The position numbers were made by a program, and so were the translations under genes. From contig NZ_JAHWYN010000011.1 in assembly GCF_019351435.1 (NCBI RefSeq), forward strand, positions 62,001 to 126,000: DNA of 64,000 nt, read 5' to 3'. Under the pieces are notes generated by a model that saw only the letters and a list, made by a program, of their open reading frames with translations, was not told where the DNA came from and made no database searches. Below, piece after piece: positions 1 to 8,311 of this stretch; position 1 is the first letter of the stretch; every line of letters begins with the position of its first letter. Origin of the DNA: Flavobacterium taihuense. GTDB lineage: Bacteria; Bacteroidota; Bacteroidia; Flavobacteriales; Flavobacteriaceae.

Positions 1-579
1 ATTGATAATGGAATTTTGGACCTTAAAAAATCGTTTGATATGAGTCCTGCAATTGCTAGTGAACTTCCTGATTTGGCTAAGAAATTGTATGATAAAAAAT
101 TATATGTTCCTGCAGCTTCTGTTTATGAAATTGCAATTGCAAACACAGAAACAAAATCATACTTAATGGATAATTTCTTTTTTGCTTCTTCTGTGTATTG
201 GTCTTGTAATGGTGTTGAAAATTTGAGTCCGCAACAAATCGAACAATTGACAAAAGCGGATCTTGCTTTAGATACTATTATTAAAGCTTCCCCATCTACT
301 CAAGATGCCTATCTTTTTAAAGCCAGAATTCAGGTTTTACTTAAAAATGATGTTTTAGTTGCTAAAAATTATGAGGATTTCATTGCTACGGCAAACAAAA
401 AAGCCCCTGCTGATCTAGCTACCAAAGGAATGAAATCAAAACTAGTGGAAGCCTATAATAATTTAGGAATTATTTATGTGGTTAATGATAAAGTTAAAGC
501 AAAAGATAGTTTTAGCAAAACACTGAGTATCGATCCAGCCAATCAATATGCAATTGATCAATTAAAATCATTGAAATAA
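1..579 (+). CDS. Tetratricopeptide-repeat protein, C-terminal part
   Basis: The reading frame is open to the first base of the window, so this is the 3' part of a longer gene; the TTG at 16 is an internal Leu codon, not a convincing start. About 192 residues remain. The visible part is helical with TPR-like pairs: A/Y-rich helices around LYDKKLYVPAASVYEIAI near the start and a good final TPR (EAYNNLGIIYVVNDKVKAKD, then FSKTLSIDPANQYAIDQLKSL) at the C-terminus. TPR arrays are protein-interaction scaffolds. In flavobacteria many such proteins are periplasmic or membrane-associated, but nothing here shows the location. A strong terminator follows at 605-638. The partner is unknown. Confidence 0.75.
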   Translation: MDNGILDLKKSFDMSPAIASELPDLAKKLYDKKLYVPAASVYEIAIANTETKSYLMDNFFFASSVYWSCNGVENLSPQQIEQLTKADLALDTIIKASPSTQDAYLFKARIQVLLKNDVLVAKNYEDFIATANKKAPADLATKGMKSKLVEAYNNLGIIYVVNDKVKAKDSFSKTLSIDPANQYAIDQLKSLK

Positions 580-604
580 AGGTTATTTATATATTTGATT
601 GTTG

Positions 605-638
605 AAAAACCAACGGTGTTCATGTCGTTGGTTTTTTT
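605..638 (+). terminator. Intrinsic terminator of the TPR gene
   Basis: An 11-bp stem (AAAAACCAACG / CGTTGGTTTTT) closes a 10-nt loop and runs into a T tract, 25 nt after the stop codon. Confidence 0.85.
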
Positions 639-826
639 GTGGGTTTTAGTTAGCTCCAATAAAAAAAGGAAACCTAATTTCCTTTTTTATTTTTTTTGAT
701 TTTGGGCAAATCGGGCTTAATTAATTTCGATGTGCAGTTTCTTGAACCTTTTGGGGTAGAAATATTTCTTTTTTGAAATATTGATGAACAAAAGAACAAT
801 CACAATAATTTTGGGTTTTGAAGCAT

Positions 827-881
827 GATCGAGTAATAATCATTCTATCAATAATACTTTAGCATTGTGTATTACTCGATC
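827..881. repeat. 12-bp perfect inverted repeat with imperfect extension
   Basis: GATCGAGTAATA at 827-838 is matched by TATTACTCGATC at 870-881, 31 bp apart. The flanks continue the symmetry loosely (TTTTGAAGCAT on the left, TTGAACTTCGAA on the right). It could be a large RNA hairpin or a decayed miniature element. No transposase is near and no target duplication is evident. Confidence 0.6.
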
Positions 882-1007
882 TTGAACTTCGAACCTTTTT
901 TTTATCTAGTGTAATTCAATAATAATGCCAAACTATTCTTGATTGGTAAAAAAAAGCGACACAAATGATTTTGCACCTTATTTTGAGTTAAATTTTTGAA
1001 AACAGCT

Positions 1008-1805
1008 CTATAGTTTTTGAAATGCCTTTATGAGTTCATGAATGGGTTTTAATGAAATTTCGGTACCACTTTCTCCATTCTCAGCATAATCGAAAGGGTT
1101 GTCGAGGTCTTTAATCAATAAAAACATATAAGAAATCAAAAAAGTAACTAGCAGGGTAAAAAATAGGGCGACATAAAAAGGCTCAATCTTTATAATGATT
1201 AAGGAGAATGCAATTAAAAATCCCATTGCTTCCAAGATAGCGTAAGCCGAACCAATAAAGTTCGTATCTCTGATAGTATCAATTCTTAGGATCATTTTGC
1301 GGATGTTGTTTTGCTCATTTTTTATTTTGATGAGATAACCTGGTTGAATACCTTCGTTGTCTAATTCAATAATAAAGTCATTCATTTGGCTTATTTTGTC
1401 CAGCATTCTTGCAGTGGTTTCTCTTTTGTAAAACCAATCCATTAACGAAGTAGCAAATCCTTTTTGGAAGGCGATGAATTGAAAAGCATTTTGTGATTTT
1501 TTGCCTTTGTAAATGGTATATGCATCATCGTATATTGATTTTATGGCTGCCGAAAGTTCGCTTGGCAATTTTTCACTTTCCTTGTAATCGGAAAGAACTC
1601 CGCTGATAAGAAACCCAATTAAAAAGATAGTTCCGGCTATTAAACTGGTAAATAAGGCATTTAATTCGAGAACTTCTAACTCAAAATGATGGGATAAAAA
1701 CTTTAACAAGGCGACAAAAAGAATGACGGGAATAATTCGGAAAGCAATAGACCATTTTTGCCAAATTTTATTGGACTTTTTTTTAATCGTTTTTGGTATT
1801 TTCAT
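1008..1805 (-). CDS. Bestrophin-like (DUF4239-type) membrane protein
   Basis: 265 residues with two N-terminal membrane segments (about 22-40 and 50-70), a long charged helical middle, and two C-terminal segments (about 187-205 and 208-230). The last segment runs straight into KDLDNPFDYAENG, like the D-L-D-x-P-F motif that ends the bestrophin-like DUF4239 domain. That 2+2 layout and the motif are the basis of the call. Family members are proposed anion-channel-like proteins, but no activity can be read from the sequence. The basic N-terminus (KIPKTIKKKSNK) suggests a cytoplasmic N-terminus. It stands alone between a convergent TPR gene and tpiA. Function unproven. Confidence 0.6.
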   Translation of the reverse strand: MKIPKTIKKKSNKIWQKWSIAFRIIPVILFVALLKFLSHHFELEVLELNALFTSLIAGTIFLIGFLISGVLSDYKESEKLPSELSAAIKSIYDDAYTIYKGKKSQNAFQFIAFQKGFATSLMDWFYKRETTARMLDKISQMNDFIIELDNEGIQPGYLIKIKNEQNNIRKMILRIDTIRDTNFIGSAYAILEAMGFLIAFSLIIIKIEPFYVALFFTLLVTFLISYMFLLIKDLDNPFDYAENGESGTEISLKPIHELIKAFQKL

Positions 1806-1940
1806 TTAAGTTTTGAGGTTTATTGTAAATGTTTAAAGTTTGCAAATTTCGAGGATTTAACTTTGAATTTCAAATTTATTATTTCATTTATTTTGGCATT
1901 TACAGACTTTAGTGACAAGTTAAAAATCATTGGGTAATAA

Positions 1941-1973
1941 AAAAAAACCTGTTCGATTGCTTGAACAGGTTTA
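1941..1973 (-). terminator. Intrinsic terminator of the tlpA-tpiA operon
   Basis: On the minus strand AAACCTGTTC and GAACAGGTTT form a 10-bp stem followed by a run of T. It lies about 60 nt after the tpiA stop. Confidence 0.85.
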
Positions 1974-2029
1974 GGATATTTAAAAAGTAATTCAGCTTTA
2001 GGAAAGTTGAAAAAAAAACATTAGCTTTT

Positions 2030-2782
2030 TTAGATAGCAGTTACAATCGCAATAAAATCTTTTGCATTAAGAGCTGCACCACCAATAAGTCCGCCATCTA
2101 CATCTGGTTTAGAGAAGATTTCTTTGGCATTATCGGGTTTTACACTTCCTCCATAAAGGATAGAAACATCTTCGGCTACATCGCTACCAAAAGCTTTGCG
2201 AACGGTTTCTCTGATAAATTCATGCATGTCTTGTGCTTGTTCTGGCGAAGCTGTTTCTCCAGTTCCAATAGCCCAAACTGGCTCATAAGCCAAAACGATT
2301 TTTTCCCAATCTTTGGCTTCAATGTGGAATAAACCATCTTTCAATTGGTTTTCCACAATGTTGAAATGATTTCCAGATTGACGGTCTTTCAATTCTTCAC
2401 CAAAACAGAAAATAACAGTCATATCATGTTTCAAAGCAGTGTTTACCTTGCTTGCAATTAAAGCATCTGTTTCATGAAAAATCGCTCTGCGTTCTGAGTG
2501 ACCTAAAATTACAGTATTTACACCTATACTAGTAAGCATATCTGCAGAGATTTCGCCTGTAAAAGCTCCGCTTTCTGCTTGATGTACGTTTTGTGCAGCT
2601 ACTGATATATTAGAGTGTGTTAAGTTTTCTACTGCCGAAGCCAAGTTCACAAATGTTGGGGCAACAATTACTTGTGCAGCTGTTTCAGCTGGAATTTGAG
2701 TCAATAGTTCATTCAATAATTCTTTAGTTTGTGCTGCATTTTTATGCATTTTCCAGTTTCCTGCAACAATCTTCTTTCTCAT
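2030..2782 (-). CDS. tpiA: Triosephosphate isomerase
   Basis: 250 residues, normal length for the family. It interconverts dihydroxyacetone phosphate and glyceraldehyde 3-phosphate in cytoplasmic glycolysis and gluconeogenesis. Visible hallmarks are the N-terminal NWKMHK (substrate-binding Asn/Lys), the electrophilic His in ILGHSERR, the catalytic Glu and hinge in AYEPVWAIGTGE, and the phosphate-binding YGGSVKPDN and GGLIGGAAL loops. It lies 43 nt downstream of a TlpA-type lipoprotein gene on the same strand and shares its terminator, so the two are probably co-transcribed. Nothing is missing or odd. Confidence 0.98.
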   Translation of the reverse strand: MRKKIVAGNWKMHKNAAQTKELLNELLTQIPAETAAQVIVAPTFVNLASAVENLTHSNISVAAQNVHQAESGAFTGEISADMLTSIGVNTVILGHSERRAIFHETDALIASKVNTALKHDMTVIFCFGEELKDRQSGNHFNIVENQLKDGLFHIEAKDWEKIVLAYEPVWAIGTGETASPEQAQDMHEFIRETVRKAFGSDVAEDVSILYGGSVKPDNAKEIFSKPDVDGGLIGGAALNAKDFIAIVTAI

Positions 2783-2825
2783 TTTTGTAGTATTTTATAG
2801 TTTTATTTTGTGATTAATTCTTTTG

Positions 2826-3320
2826 TTATTGCAATTGTTTTAAGGCCGCATTGATTTGCTCAAAGTCGGTTTCTATTGCGCGATAAAGGACAATTTTTCC
2901 TGTTTTGTCTATAATGATGTATCTTGGGATCCAATCCAAGTCAATAGCAGTTCCAAAGATACCTTTCATTCCGTCGTTTGCCATGAATTGAGCACCCTTT
3001 AATTCATGTTTTTCGATGCCGGCTTTCCATTTATCAGCAGTTTTATCCATTGAGAGAAATACGAAGGAAACGTCTGGGTTATTGGCTTGAAGTTCTTTTA
3101 GTTTTGGCATTGCTTTGACACAATCACCACACCATGAAGCCCAAACCTCAATAACGGTGGTTTTACCTTTTTGATTTTTGAGAATATCTTTAAATTTAAT
3201 TTGACTGCCGTCTGTAGCTAATAAAGTTTCGGCTAGTGCTTTTTTAGAAAATTCAGTTTTCTGAGCTTGTGAACAGGAAAAGGTTGCAAATACAATAATT
3301 AAAAGGGCTATTTTTTTCAT
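2826..3320 (-). CDS. TlpA-type thioredoxin-fold lipoprotein
   Basis: 164 residues. The N-terminus (MKKIALLIIVFATFSCSQ) is a lipoprotein signal with the acylated Cys at about residue 16, so the mature protein is probably anchored in the periplasm. The rest is a TlpA/ResA-like thioredoxin fold with the redox site WCGDC (Cys64, Cys67) after the strand TTVIEVWAS and a cis-Pro region WIPRYIIID. Such proteins reduce or oxidise disulfides in exported or cytochrome-maturation proteins; the actual client is unknown. WCGDC rather than WCxPC is common in Bacteroidota members. The likely promoter box TAACTTTG lies on the minus strand at 3432-3439. It is followed by tpiA. Confidence 0.88.
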   Translation of the reverse strand: MKKIALLIIVFATFSCSQAQKTEFSKKALAETLLATDGSQIKFKDILKNQKGKTTVIEVWASWCGDCVKAMPKLKELQANNPDVSFVFLSMDKTADKWKAGIEKHELKGAQFMANDGMKGIFGTAIDLDWIPRYIIIDKTGKIVLYRAIETDFEQINAALKQLQ

Positions 3321-3349
3321 ATAAGGTTAATGCTTGTTTTTATTGAATT

Positions 3350-3363
3350 CCGATAGCTATCGG
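3350..3363. repeat. Perfect 14-bp palindrome CCGATAGCTATCGG
   Basis: The palindrome is perfect and starts 30 bp upstream of the tlpA-type start codon, so it would be in that gene's leader. From memory, the same string is scattered through flavobacterial intergenic DNA. It occurs once in this window. Confidence 0.7.
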
Positions 3364-3565
3364 GAAGAACCGCCATTCTTCATTCCTTTAGGTTTGGAAT
3401 CATAGCGAACTCATTTAAAAATTAATTGTCACAAAGTTAACCAAAGAATTCTAAATTTGGTAAACTGATTTTGGAATTTTAATGTGAAAATCTTTAAAAT
3501 CGACTACAATATCGTTATAGTTGATATTTTTTTGTGATTTACTTTTATTCATTACCAACAAATAA

Positions 3566-3599
3566 AAAACCTTGCAAGAAAATGATTTTTCTGCAAGGC
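3566..3599 (-). terminator. Intrinsic terminator of the DoxX-like gene
   Basis: On the minus strand CCTTGCAGAAAA pairs with TTTTCTTGCAAGG (one bulge) and runs into T-rich sequence, 25 nt after the stop codon. Confidence 0.8.
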
Positions 3600-3623
3600 T
3601 TATATTTTATATGGATTTGAAAA

Positions 3624-4724
3624 TTAAAAAACTAAATCTTCGACATCATTGTAGTGTACTTTTTGTTTTACGGTTCCTTTTTCAAGAAGCACAAAACTAG
3701 GATTGGCTCTTTCGATAGTTTTTAGTGGAATGGCATCACAGAAATAGAAATCGAAAGTGATACCGTATTGCTTTTTGATGGTTGCGATTTCTTCTGGCGT
3801 TGAAGCTGTCATTCCAATTACTTTGTAACCTTTTGCAACAGCTTTTTTACTGATTTGTTCCATTTTGGTGAGACCATCAACATTGGCCAAAGCTAAATCA
3901 TAGGCAACGACCATCAGTAATTTTGGTTCTTGTAAAAGTTCTTCTTTATAATCGGATCCATCTTTTTCCATAACAAAATCATGAATAGGAGGGACGTAGC
4001 CTTCGGTTATTACCTTGTCTTTTCGGTCTACAAAAGTGGCACCAGCAGGAATATTAGCCAAATCTTTCTCAGCGAATTCCTTGTCAACGCCATTTACTTT
4101 ATAGATAAAAATCATTTCTACTACTGATTTAGGAGCACCTTCCGGAATTTCCATTCCTTTCTGGATATTATTGCCCACTTTGAAAGCACGAAAATCTTTT
4201 AGAGGCAAGTGGTTGATAACCCAATACCCCATAAAAGCACATAAAAAAATGGTTAATATTGCCAGACTATTTTGAGTTTTATTATTGAATAAAGGCTTTA
4301 TTAGTTTCATATTAATAAACAGAATTAATATAAAGAACAATAAGATAATATCTTTAGTAAACGATTGCCAAGGGGTAAGGTGTAATGCATCACCAAAACA
4401 TCCACAGTCTTTCACTACGTTAAAATAAGCAGAATAGAAGGTTAAAAAGGTGAACTTAATAATTAGAAGTAACAAAAGCCAAATCGTCCATTTTGATTTG
4501 AAACCAATGAGCAACATTACGCCCAAAACTACTTCCAGACTAACAATAAATAAGGCTATAGCCAAGGAATAAGGAACAAAAAACGGCAGATTGAAAACCG
4601 GTTCACTAAAATATTCAGCTAGTTTGTAAGAAAATCCTACAGGGTCATTCAGTTTTATTAGCCCAGAGATTATAAAGAGGATTCCAACGAAAATTCGGGA
4701 GAATTGGGTGATGATGTTTTTCAT
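3624..4724 (-). CDS. DoxX/MauE-like membrane protein with C-terminal soluble domain (BT_3928 type)
   Basis: 366 residues. The N-terminal part has four membrane segments like DoxX/MauE proteins: RIFVGILFIISGLIKLNDP near the start, then about 50-73, 80-100 and 120-140. The motif DCGCFGD (Cys107, Cys109) sits between segments 3 and 4, as in MauE-type thiol-redox membrane proteins. A fifth segment (about 155-172) is followed by an extracytoplasmic domain whose end (EPKLLMVVAYDL, then ANPSFVLLEKGTV) looks like a degenerate thioredoxin fold. The family is common in Bacteroidota but its role is not established; a link to thiol redox at the membrane is inference. It follows a DUF1599 gene by 60 nt and may be co-transcribed with it. 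Confidence 0.75.
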   Translation of the reverse strand: MKNIITQFSRIFVGILFIISGLIKLNDPVGFSYKLAEYFSEPVFNLPFFVPYSLAIALFIVSLEVVLGVMLLIGFKSKWTIWLLLLLIIKFTFLTFYSAYFNVVKDCGCFGDALHLTPWQSFTKDIILLFFILILFINMKLIKPLFNNKTQNSLAILTIFLCAFMGYWVINHLPLKDFRAFKVGNNIQKGMEIPEGAPKSVVEMIFIYKVNGVDKEFAEKDLANIPAGATFVDRKDKVITEGYVPPIHDFVMEKDGSDYKEELLQEPKLLMVVAYDLALANVDGLTKMEQISKKAVAKGYKVIGMTASTPEEIATIKKQYGITFDFYFCDAIPLKTIERANPSFVLLEKGTVKQKVHYNDVEDLVF

Positions 4725-4784
4725 TTAGGGTTTTGTTTTTAATAGTATTCTTTTAGGAATTCTTTATGTACAGCTTCGTCAAAT

Positions 4785-5324
4785 TTATTTTTTGCCCATC
4801 AAAATCAAAGCAAAAATCGAATAATTAATCATATCCTGATAATTGGCATCGATCCCTTCGGAAACAATTGTTTTTCCTTTATTGTCTTCGATTTGTTTGA
4901 CACGAAGTAGTTTTTGCAAAATCAAATCGGTTAATGAACTTACACGCATTTCGCGCCAAGCTTCCCCATAATCATGGTTTTTGTTTTCCATTAATTTTTT
5001 GGTCAAAGCTACTTTGGCATCGTATAATTCAGTTGCTTTTTCCGTATCCAAATCGGGCTGATCGACTACGCCTAATTCCAATTGAATTAGCGCCATTATC
5101 GAATAATTAATAATACCTATGAATTCGCCAGTTTCGTCTTCGTCAACTTTACGAATTTCATTTTCCTGTAGACTTCTAATTCTTTGGGCTTTTATGAAAA
5201 TTTGATCAGTTAGAGAGGGAAGTCTCAAAATCCGCCAAGCACTACCGTAATCTTTCATTTTATTGATAAACAGTGAGCGACAAATGGCAATCACGTTATC
5301 ATATTCTTGTGAAGTATTCTTCAT
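4785..5324 (-). CDS. DUF1599 domain protein
   Basis: 179 residues made of two homologous halves. MKDYGSAWRILRLPSLTDQI near residue 22 and NHDYGEAWREMRVSSLTDLI near residue 116 are clear internal repeats, each followed by an INYSIxALI helix. This is the DUF1599 architecture, an all-helical fold of unknown function that resembles nucleotide-pyrophosphatase-like helical proteins; that resemblance is weak and no activity is claimed. A likely -7 box, TATTTTTG on the minus strand, is at 5354-5361. The gene is divergent from folP with an 86-bp shared upstream region. Confidence 0.85.
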   Translation of the reverse strand: MKNTSQEYDNVIAICRSLFINKMKDYGSAWRILRLPSLTDQIFIKAQRIRSLQENEIRKVDEDETGEFIGIINYSIMALIQLELGVVDQPDLDTEKATELYDAKVALTKKLMENKNHDYGEAWREMRVSSLTDLILQKLLRVKQIEDNKGKTIVSEGIDANYQDMINYSIFALILMGKK

Positions 5325-5410
5325 TATTGGTGTATATTTGTCTAAAATTGCATCAAAAATAAGAATAATTTTTTTGAATGTAGAATTTAAGTTTCTAAAA
5401 CCAGATTGGA

Positions 5411-6232
5411 ATGACTATAAATTGTAAAGGCCAACTCATAGACCTCTCCACGCCAAAAGTAATGGGGATTTTGAATATAACTCCCAACTCTTTTTTTGAC
5501 GGAGGAAAGTATAAAAATGAAAAGGAACTTTTGGAACGGGTTGAAAAAATGATTAGTGAAGGTGCTACTTTTATTGATGTTGGAGCGTATTCGAGTAAAC
5601 CCAATGCCGAGTTTGTTTCGGAAGAAGAAGAGATTTCAAGAATAATTCCTGTTGTGAATTTACTGCAAAAACATTTCTCGGGTATTATTTTGTCAATTGA
5701 TACTTTTCGGGCTGGAGTAGCGAAGATTTGTATCGAAAATGGAGCAGCTATTATCAATGATATTTCAGCGGGAAAATTAGATGATAAAATGTTGGAAACT
5801 ATTGCCAAATATAATGTTCCTTATATCATGATGCACATGAAGGGAACGCCACAAACGATGCAAACGCTCACTCAATATGAGGATATAATAAAAGAAATGT
5901 TGTTGTATTTTTCGGAACGAATTGCCGCTGCAAGAACACTTGGGATAAATGATTTAATAGTGGATACTGGTTTTGGTTTTGCAAAAACATTGGAACAAAA
6001 TTATAGTGTTATGCAAAAACTAGAATTGTTTCAAATACTGGAATTGCCTTTGTTGGTTGGAATTTCTAGAAAATCAATGATTTATAAAACTTTGAATTCG
6101 AATGCAGAAATGGCTTTGAATGGTACCACAGTTTTGAATACAATTGCCTTAACAAAAGGGGCTAAAATCCTGAGAGTACACGATGTAAAAGAAGCAGTGG
6201 AGTGTGTTACTTTGTTTAATAAACTAAATTAA
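5411..6232 (+). CDS. folP: Dihydropteroate synthase
   Basis: 273 residues, normal for the family. It condenses 6-hydroxymethyl-dihydropterin diphosphate with p-aminobenzoate in folate synthesis in the cytoplasm and is the sulfonamide target. Hallmarks are MGILNITPNSFFDGG (pyrophosphate-binding loop), SIDTFRAGVA, AAIINDISAG, the VDTGFGFAK segment with its Asp, and GISRKSMI (pterin/pABA-site Arg-Lys). The ATG at 5411 is preferred because it gives the normal short N-terminus before the first strand. The next gene, a lipoprotein, starts one base after the stop, so the two are translated from one transcript. Confidence 0.97.
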   Translation: MTINCKGQLIDLSTPKVMGILNITPNSFFDGGKYKNEKELLERVEKMISEGATFIDVGAYSSKPNAEFVSEEEEISRIIPVVNLLQKHFSGIILSIDTFRAGVAKICIENGAAIINDISAGKLDDKMLETIAKYNVPYIMMHMKGTPQTMQTLTQYEDIIKEMLLYFSERIAAARTLGINDLIVDTGFGFAKTLEQNYSVMQKLELFQILELPLLVGISRKSMIYKTLNSNAEMALNGTTVLNTIALTKGAKILRVHDVKEAVECVTLFNKLN

Positions 6233-6233
6233 A

Positions 6234-6872
6234 ATGATAAAATATTTTTTTGGAATTGTGTTGTTGCTTCTTGTTTCTTGTGGAAATAAAGAAGATATTT
6301 TGTTGCCCAAAGCTGGAAAAACAATTGTAAAGGATGTGGTTGACCTTTCGCCAATTTATATTTTTTTTAGAGTAAAAGGGAAAGATACTTTGGCTGAAGT
6401 AAACAGGAAAAATAGCATAATTACGACCAATTGGATTTTGAATATTGACAAACGACTACCTTTACGGTTAGTGATTCCAGAAGTAATGAAACTGCAGCAA
6501 CGCAAACGTGAGGAAAAAGAACACAGAAACGAATTGGCGCTCAATTATTATTCTTATGCGGATAGTATTGGTAAAAATTTAGCTTTTATTCCTTTTACGC
6601 AAGTGTATTATAAAATGGAAAAGCCAAAGTTGATTAATGCTATTTACTTTAGAAAAAACAATACAATTCAAGTGAATGATGTCAAAGTTGCAAAATCTAA
6701 ATTACTAGAATATTTAAATAAAAGATTTGTTGAAAATCCAACGCAGTTTGCTTTTTGTTTTGATAAGGAGTGTAGTTATGGTAGCTATATTCAGAATATG
6801 GTCTTTATAGAAACAATAATTCTTTCGGAAAATTTAATTGCTATAGCCAAAGATCAGGAGTATGTTTATTAA
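6234..6872 (+). CDS. Lipoprotein of unknown function next to folP
   Basis: 212 residues. MIKYFFGIVLLLLVSCGNKED is a lipoprotein signal with the modified Cys at residue 16. I do not recognise the mature domain. It is mixed alpha/beta, with a basic Q/K/R/E-rich stretch (VMKLQQRKREEKEHRNELA) in the middle, and ends with IAIAKDQEYVY. The start lies one nucleotide after the folP stop, so translation is probably coupled. Two Cys (FCFDKECSYG) late in the protein could form a disulfide. No function is proposed. Confidence 0.7.
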   Translation: MIKYFFGIVLLLLVSCGNKEDILLPKAGKTIVKDVVDLSPIYIFFRVKGKDTLAEVNRKNSIITTNWILNIDKRLPLRLVIPEVMKLQQRKREEKEHRNELALNYYSYADSIGKNLAFIPFTQVYYKMEKPKLINAIYFRKNNTIQVNDVKVAKSKLLEYLNKRFVENPTQFAFCFDKECSYGSYIQNMVFIETIILSENLIAIAKDQEYVY

Positions 6873-6898
6873 GTAGAATATTACTTTTTGTTTGGAAT

Positions 6899-6932
6899 AA
6901 GCCTTTCTGTTTGATTAGAAAGGCTTTATTTT
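6899..6932. terminator. Shared terminator between convergent genes
   Basis: AAGCCTTTCT / AGAAAGGCTT is a 10-bp stem. It has T-rich DNA downstream on the plus strand and A-rich DNA upstream, so it can serve both the folP operon and the minus-strand CHRD gene. Confidence 0.8.
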
Positions 6933-6949
6933 ATTCGAGGAAGGTGGGG

Positions 6950-7420
6950 TTAATAACTGCCACCACCACCACCACCGCCACCGCCGCTGGTTTCGCCTTT
7001 CATGAGAAATCCGCTTATTTCTCCATTTGGAAATGCAGCGCTGTGCAAGTTTACGTAATAATGGTTGGCCATTAGTTCCACTATTTGAGCATCACTTATC
7101 GCATAGGTTTGTTTTATCGGTGAGGTGAAACTAGAAAATGGAAATACAGGCGCTCCGTCAGCTCCGTGTATATGGCCTGTTGTAGCCGTCAGCCCTGTAA
7201 AGGTTACCGTAATTTCAAACGTTTTGGCCGTCTGATTAAATTCGAGTTTTGCATCCCCAGATGCAAGTGAACCAGTGCCCGCGACAGGCGTTAAAGAGGC
7301 AGTGAAATGCACAATAACTGGAGTAGGAGTAGGAGTTGGAGTGTCGTCTCCTCCATTAGAACAAGAAGTGATACCTAAAAATACACTTAAAATTGTAAAA
7401 ATGTATGCAAAATGTTTCAT
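6950..7420 (-). CDS. CHRD-domain lipoprotein with poly-Gly tail
   Basis: 156 residues from the ATG at 7420, which opens MKHFAYIFTILSVFLGITSC, a standard lipoprotein signal. An upstream in-frame ATG at 7438 would only add six residues. After the lipidated Cys comes a linker of alternating Thr-Pro. Then a CHRD domain spans about residues 36-140, with the family's signature GHIHGADG, YYVNLHSAAFPNGEISG. CHRD domains are immunoglobulin-like modules found in chordin and in many bacterial surface proteins; the ligand is unknown. The C-terminus is nine consecutive Gly then SY, encoded by a CCACC/CCGCC-rich tract (6959-6986) that could vary by slippage. It ends facing the folP operon. Confidence 0.85.
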   Translation of the reverse strand: MKHFAYIFTILSVFLGITSCSNGGDDTPTPTPTPVIVHFTASLTPVAGTGSLASGDAKLEFNQTAKTFEITVTFTGLTATTGHIHGADGAPVFPFSSFTSPIKQTYAISDAQIVELMANHYYVNLHSAAFPNGEISGFLMKGETSGGGGGGGGGSY

Positions 7421-7643
7421 GATAACTTGATTTTTCAATTAATAGTAAAGATTAATTTAAAAAAAAATATCATTTTATTTTTAACAAGTATGATATTTAT
7501 CAGATAAAGTTAATGATTTATTTTGTATTAAACATCTAGTAATTAGGCTTTTATTTGTTTTTATTTGCCAAAAATAGGTAATTGGAATATTAAATCTATT
7601 TTACTTAGAAAATTATATATAGAAGCTGTTGCAAATCTTAGTT

Positions 7644-8117
7644 TTACTGATGATGATATGGTTCGTTTCTTAATATGGTAAAACCACGATACAATTGCTC
7701 TATAAAAAATAAGCGTACCATTTGATGCGAAAATGTCATTAAAGAAAGCGATATTTTTCCATTTGCTTTGGCATATACAGTGTCAGAGAAACCATAAGGG
7801 CCTCCAATTACAAATACCAATGTTTTTATTCCTGAGTTCATCTTTTTTTGTAATTCCGCAGAAAAGGCAACGCTAGAAAAGGTTTTTCCGTTTTCATCCA
7901 ATAAAATGAGGTGGTCTGTTGGAGTGATTTTGGACAAAATAAGCTCCCCTTCTTTTTCTTTTTGTTGGCTTTCAGATAAGTTTTTTACGTTTTTGATATC
8001 TGGAATAATCTCTAAATCAAACTTGATGTAAAAAGACAATCGTTTGGTATAATCATCAATTAAGGTTTGTAATGCTTTATTGTCGGTTTTGCCAATGGCA
8101 ATCAGTTTGATGTTCAT
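7644..8117 (-). CDS. rlmH: 23S rRNA (pseudouridine1915-N3)-methyltransferase
   Basis: 157 residues, the usual length of this SPOUT methyltransferase, which uses S-adenosylmethionine to methylate pseudouridine 1915 in helix 69 of 23S rRNA on assembled ribosomes. Hallmarks are the opening MNIKLIAIGKTDNKALQ, the SAM-binding knot FVIGGPYGFSD, and the C-terminal LSLMTFSHQMVRLFFIEQLYRGFTIL ending in the typical N-E-P-Y-H-H. A -7 type promoter box (TAACTTTG on the minus strand) is at 8139-8146, about 20 nt before the start, which supports the ATG at 8117. Confidence 0.97.
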   Translation of the reverse strand: MNIKLIAIGKTDNKALQTLIDDYTKRLSFYIKFDLEIIPDIKNVKNLSESQQKEKEGELILSKITPTDHLILLDENGKTFSSVAFSAELQKKMNSGIKTLVFVIGGPYGFSDTVYAKANGKISLSLMTFSHQMVRLFFIEQLYRGFTILRNEPYHHQ

Positions 8118-8266
8118 CTTCGTTGGGTTTCAAAAGCACAAAGTTACAAAAGACTTTGTAATTCATTGTTTCGCATAGCAGTTTATGCCATAATCTCTGA
8201 ATAGGTTTGTACAAAAAATTATTGCGTCTTATAAAATTAGAAGAATTTTTATTTTTCTTTAAATCA

Positions 8267-8297
8267 TTTGGATATCATAATGTTTTGTCTACTTTTG
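8267..8297 (+). promoter_or_regulatory. Bacteroidota-type promoter of the TauE-like permease gene
   Basis: TTTG at 8267-8270, 19 nt, then TACTTTTG at 8290-8297. Transcription should begin near 8302-8304. This rules out the upstream in-frame start at 8207 and favours the ATG at 8312. Confidence 0.75.
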
Positions 8298-8311
8298 CCA
8301 AAAATAATATA

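Larger units (their letters stand above)
580..1007. other. 428-bp gene-free interval with several hairpins
   Basis: It lies between a plus-strand stop and a minus-strand stop (convergent genes). It holds the terminator at 605-638, a second A/T-flanked hairpin at 661-688 (AAAAGGAAA / TTTCCTTTT) that could end transcription from either side, and a long inverted repeat at 827-881. I see no ORF with coding character and no tRNA-like fold. Confidence 0.6.
3321..3623. other. 303-bp intergenic region (terminator, short palindromic repeat, promoter)
   Basis: From right to left in the minus-strand direction it holds the terminator of the DoxX-like gene (3566-3599), a likely -7 promoter box for the tlpA-type gene (TAACTTTG on the minus strand, 3432-3439), and the palindrome CCGATAGCTATCGG at 3350-3363 in the resulting leader. 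No ORF is evident. Confidence 0.6.

Noticed and set aside
820..900. tRNA-like T-arm phrase (ACTTCGAACC) near the inverted repeat
   Set aside because: No matching acceptor, D or anticodon arms can be drawn around it; the inverted repeat explains the local pairing.
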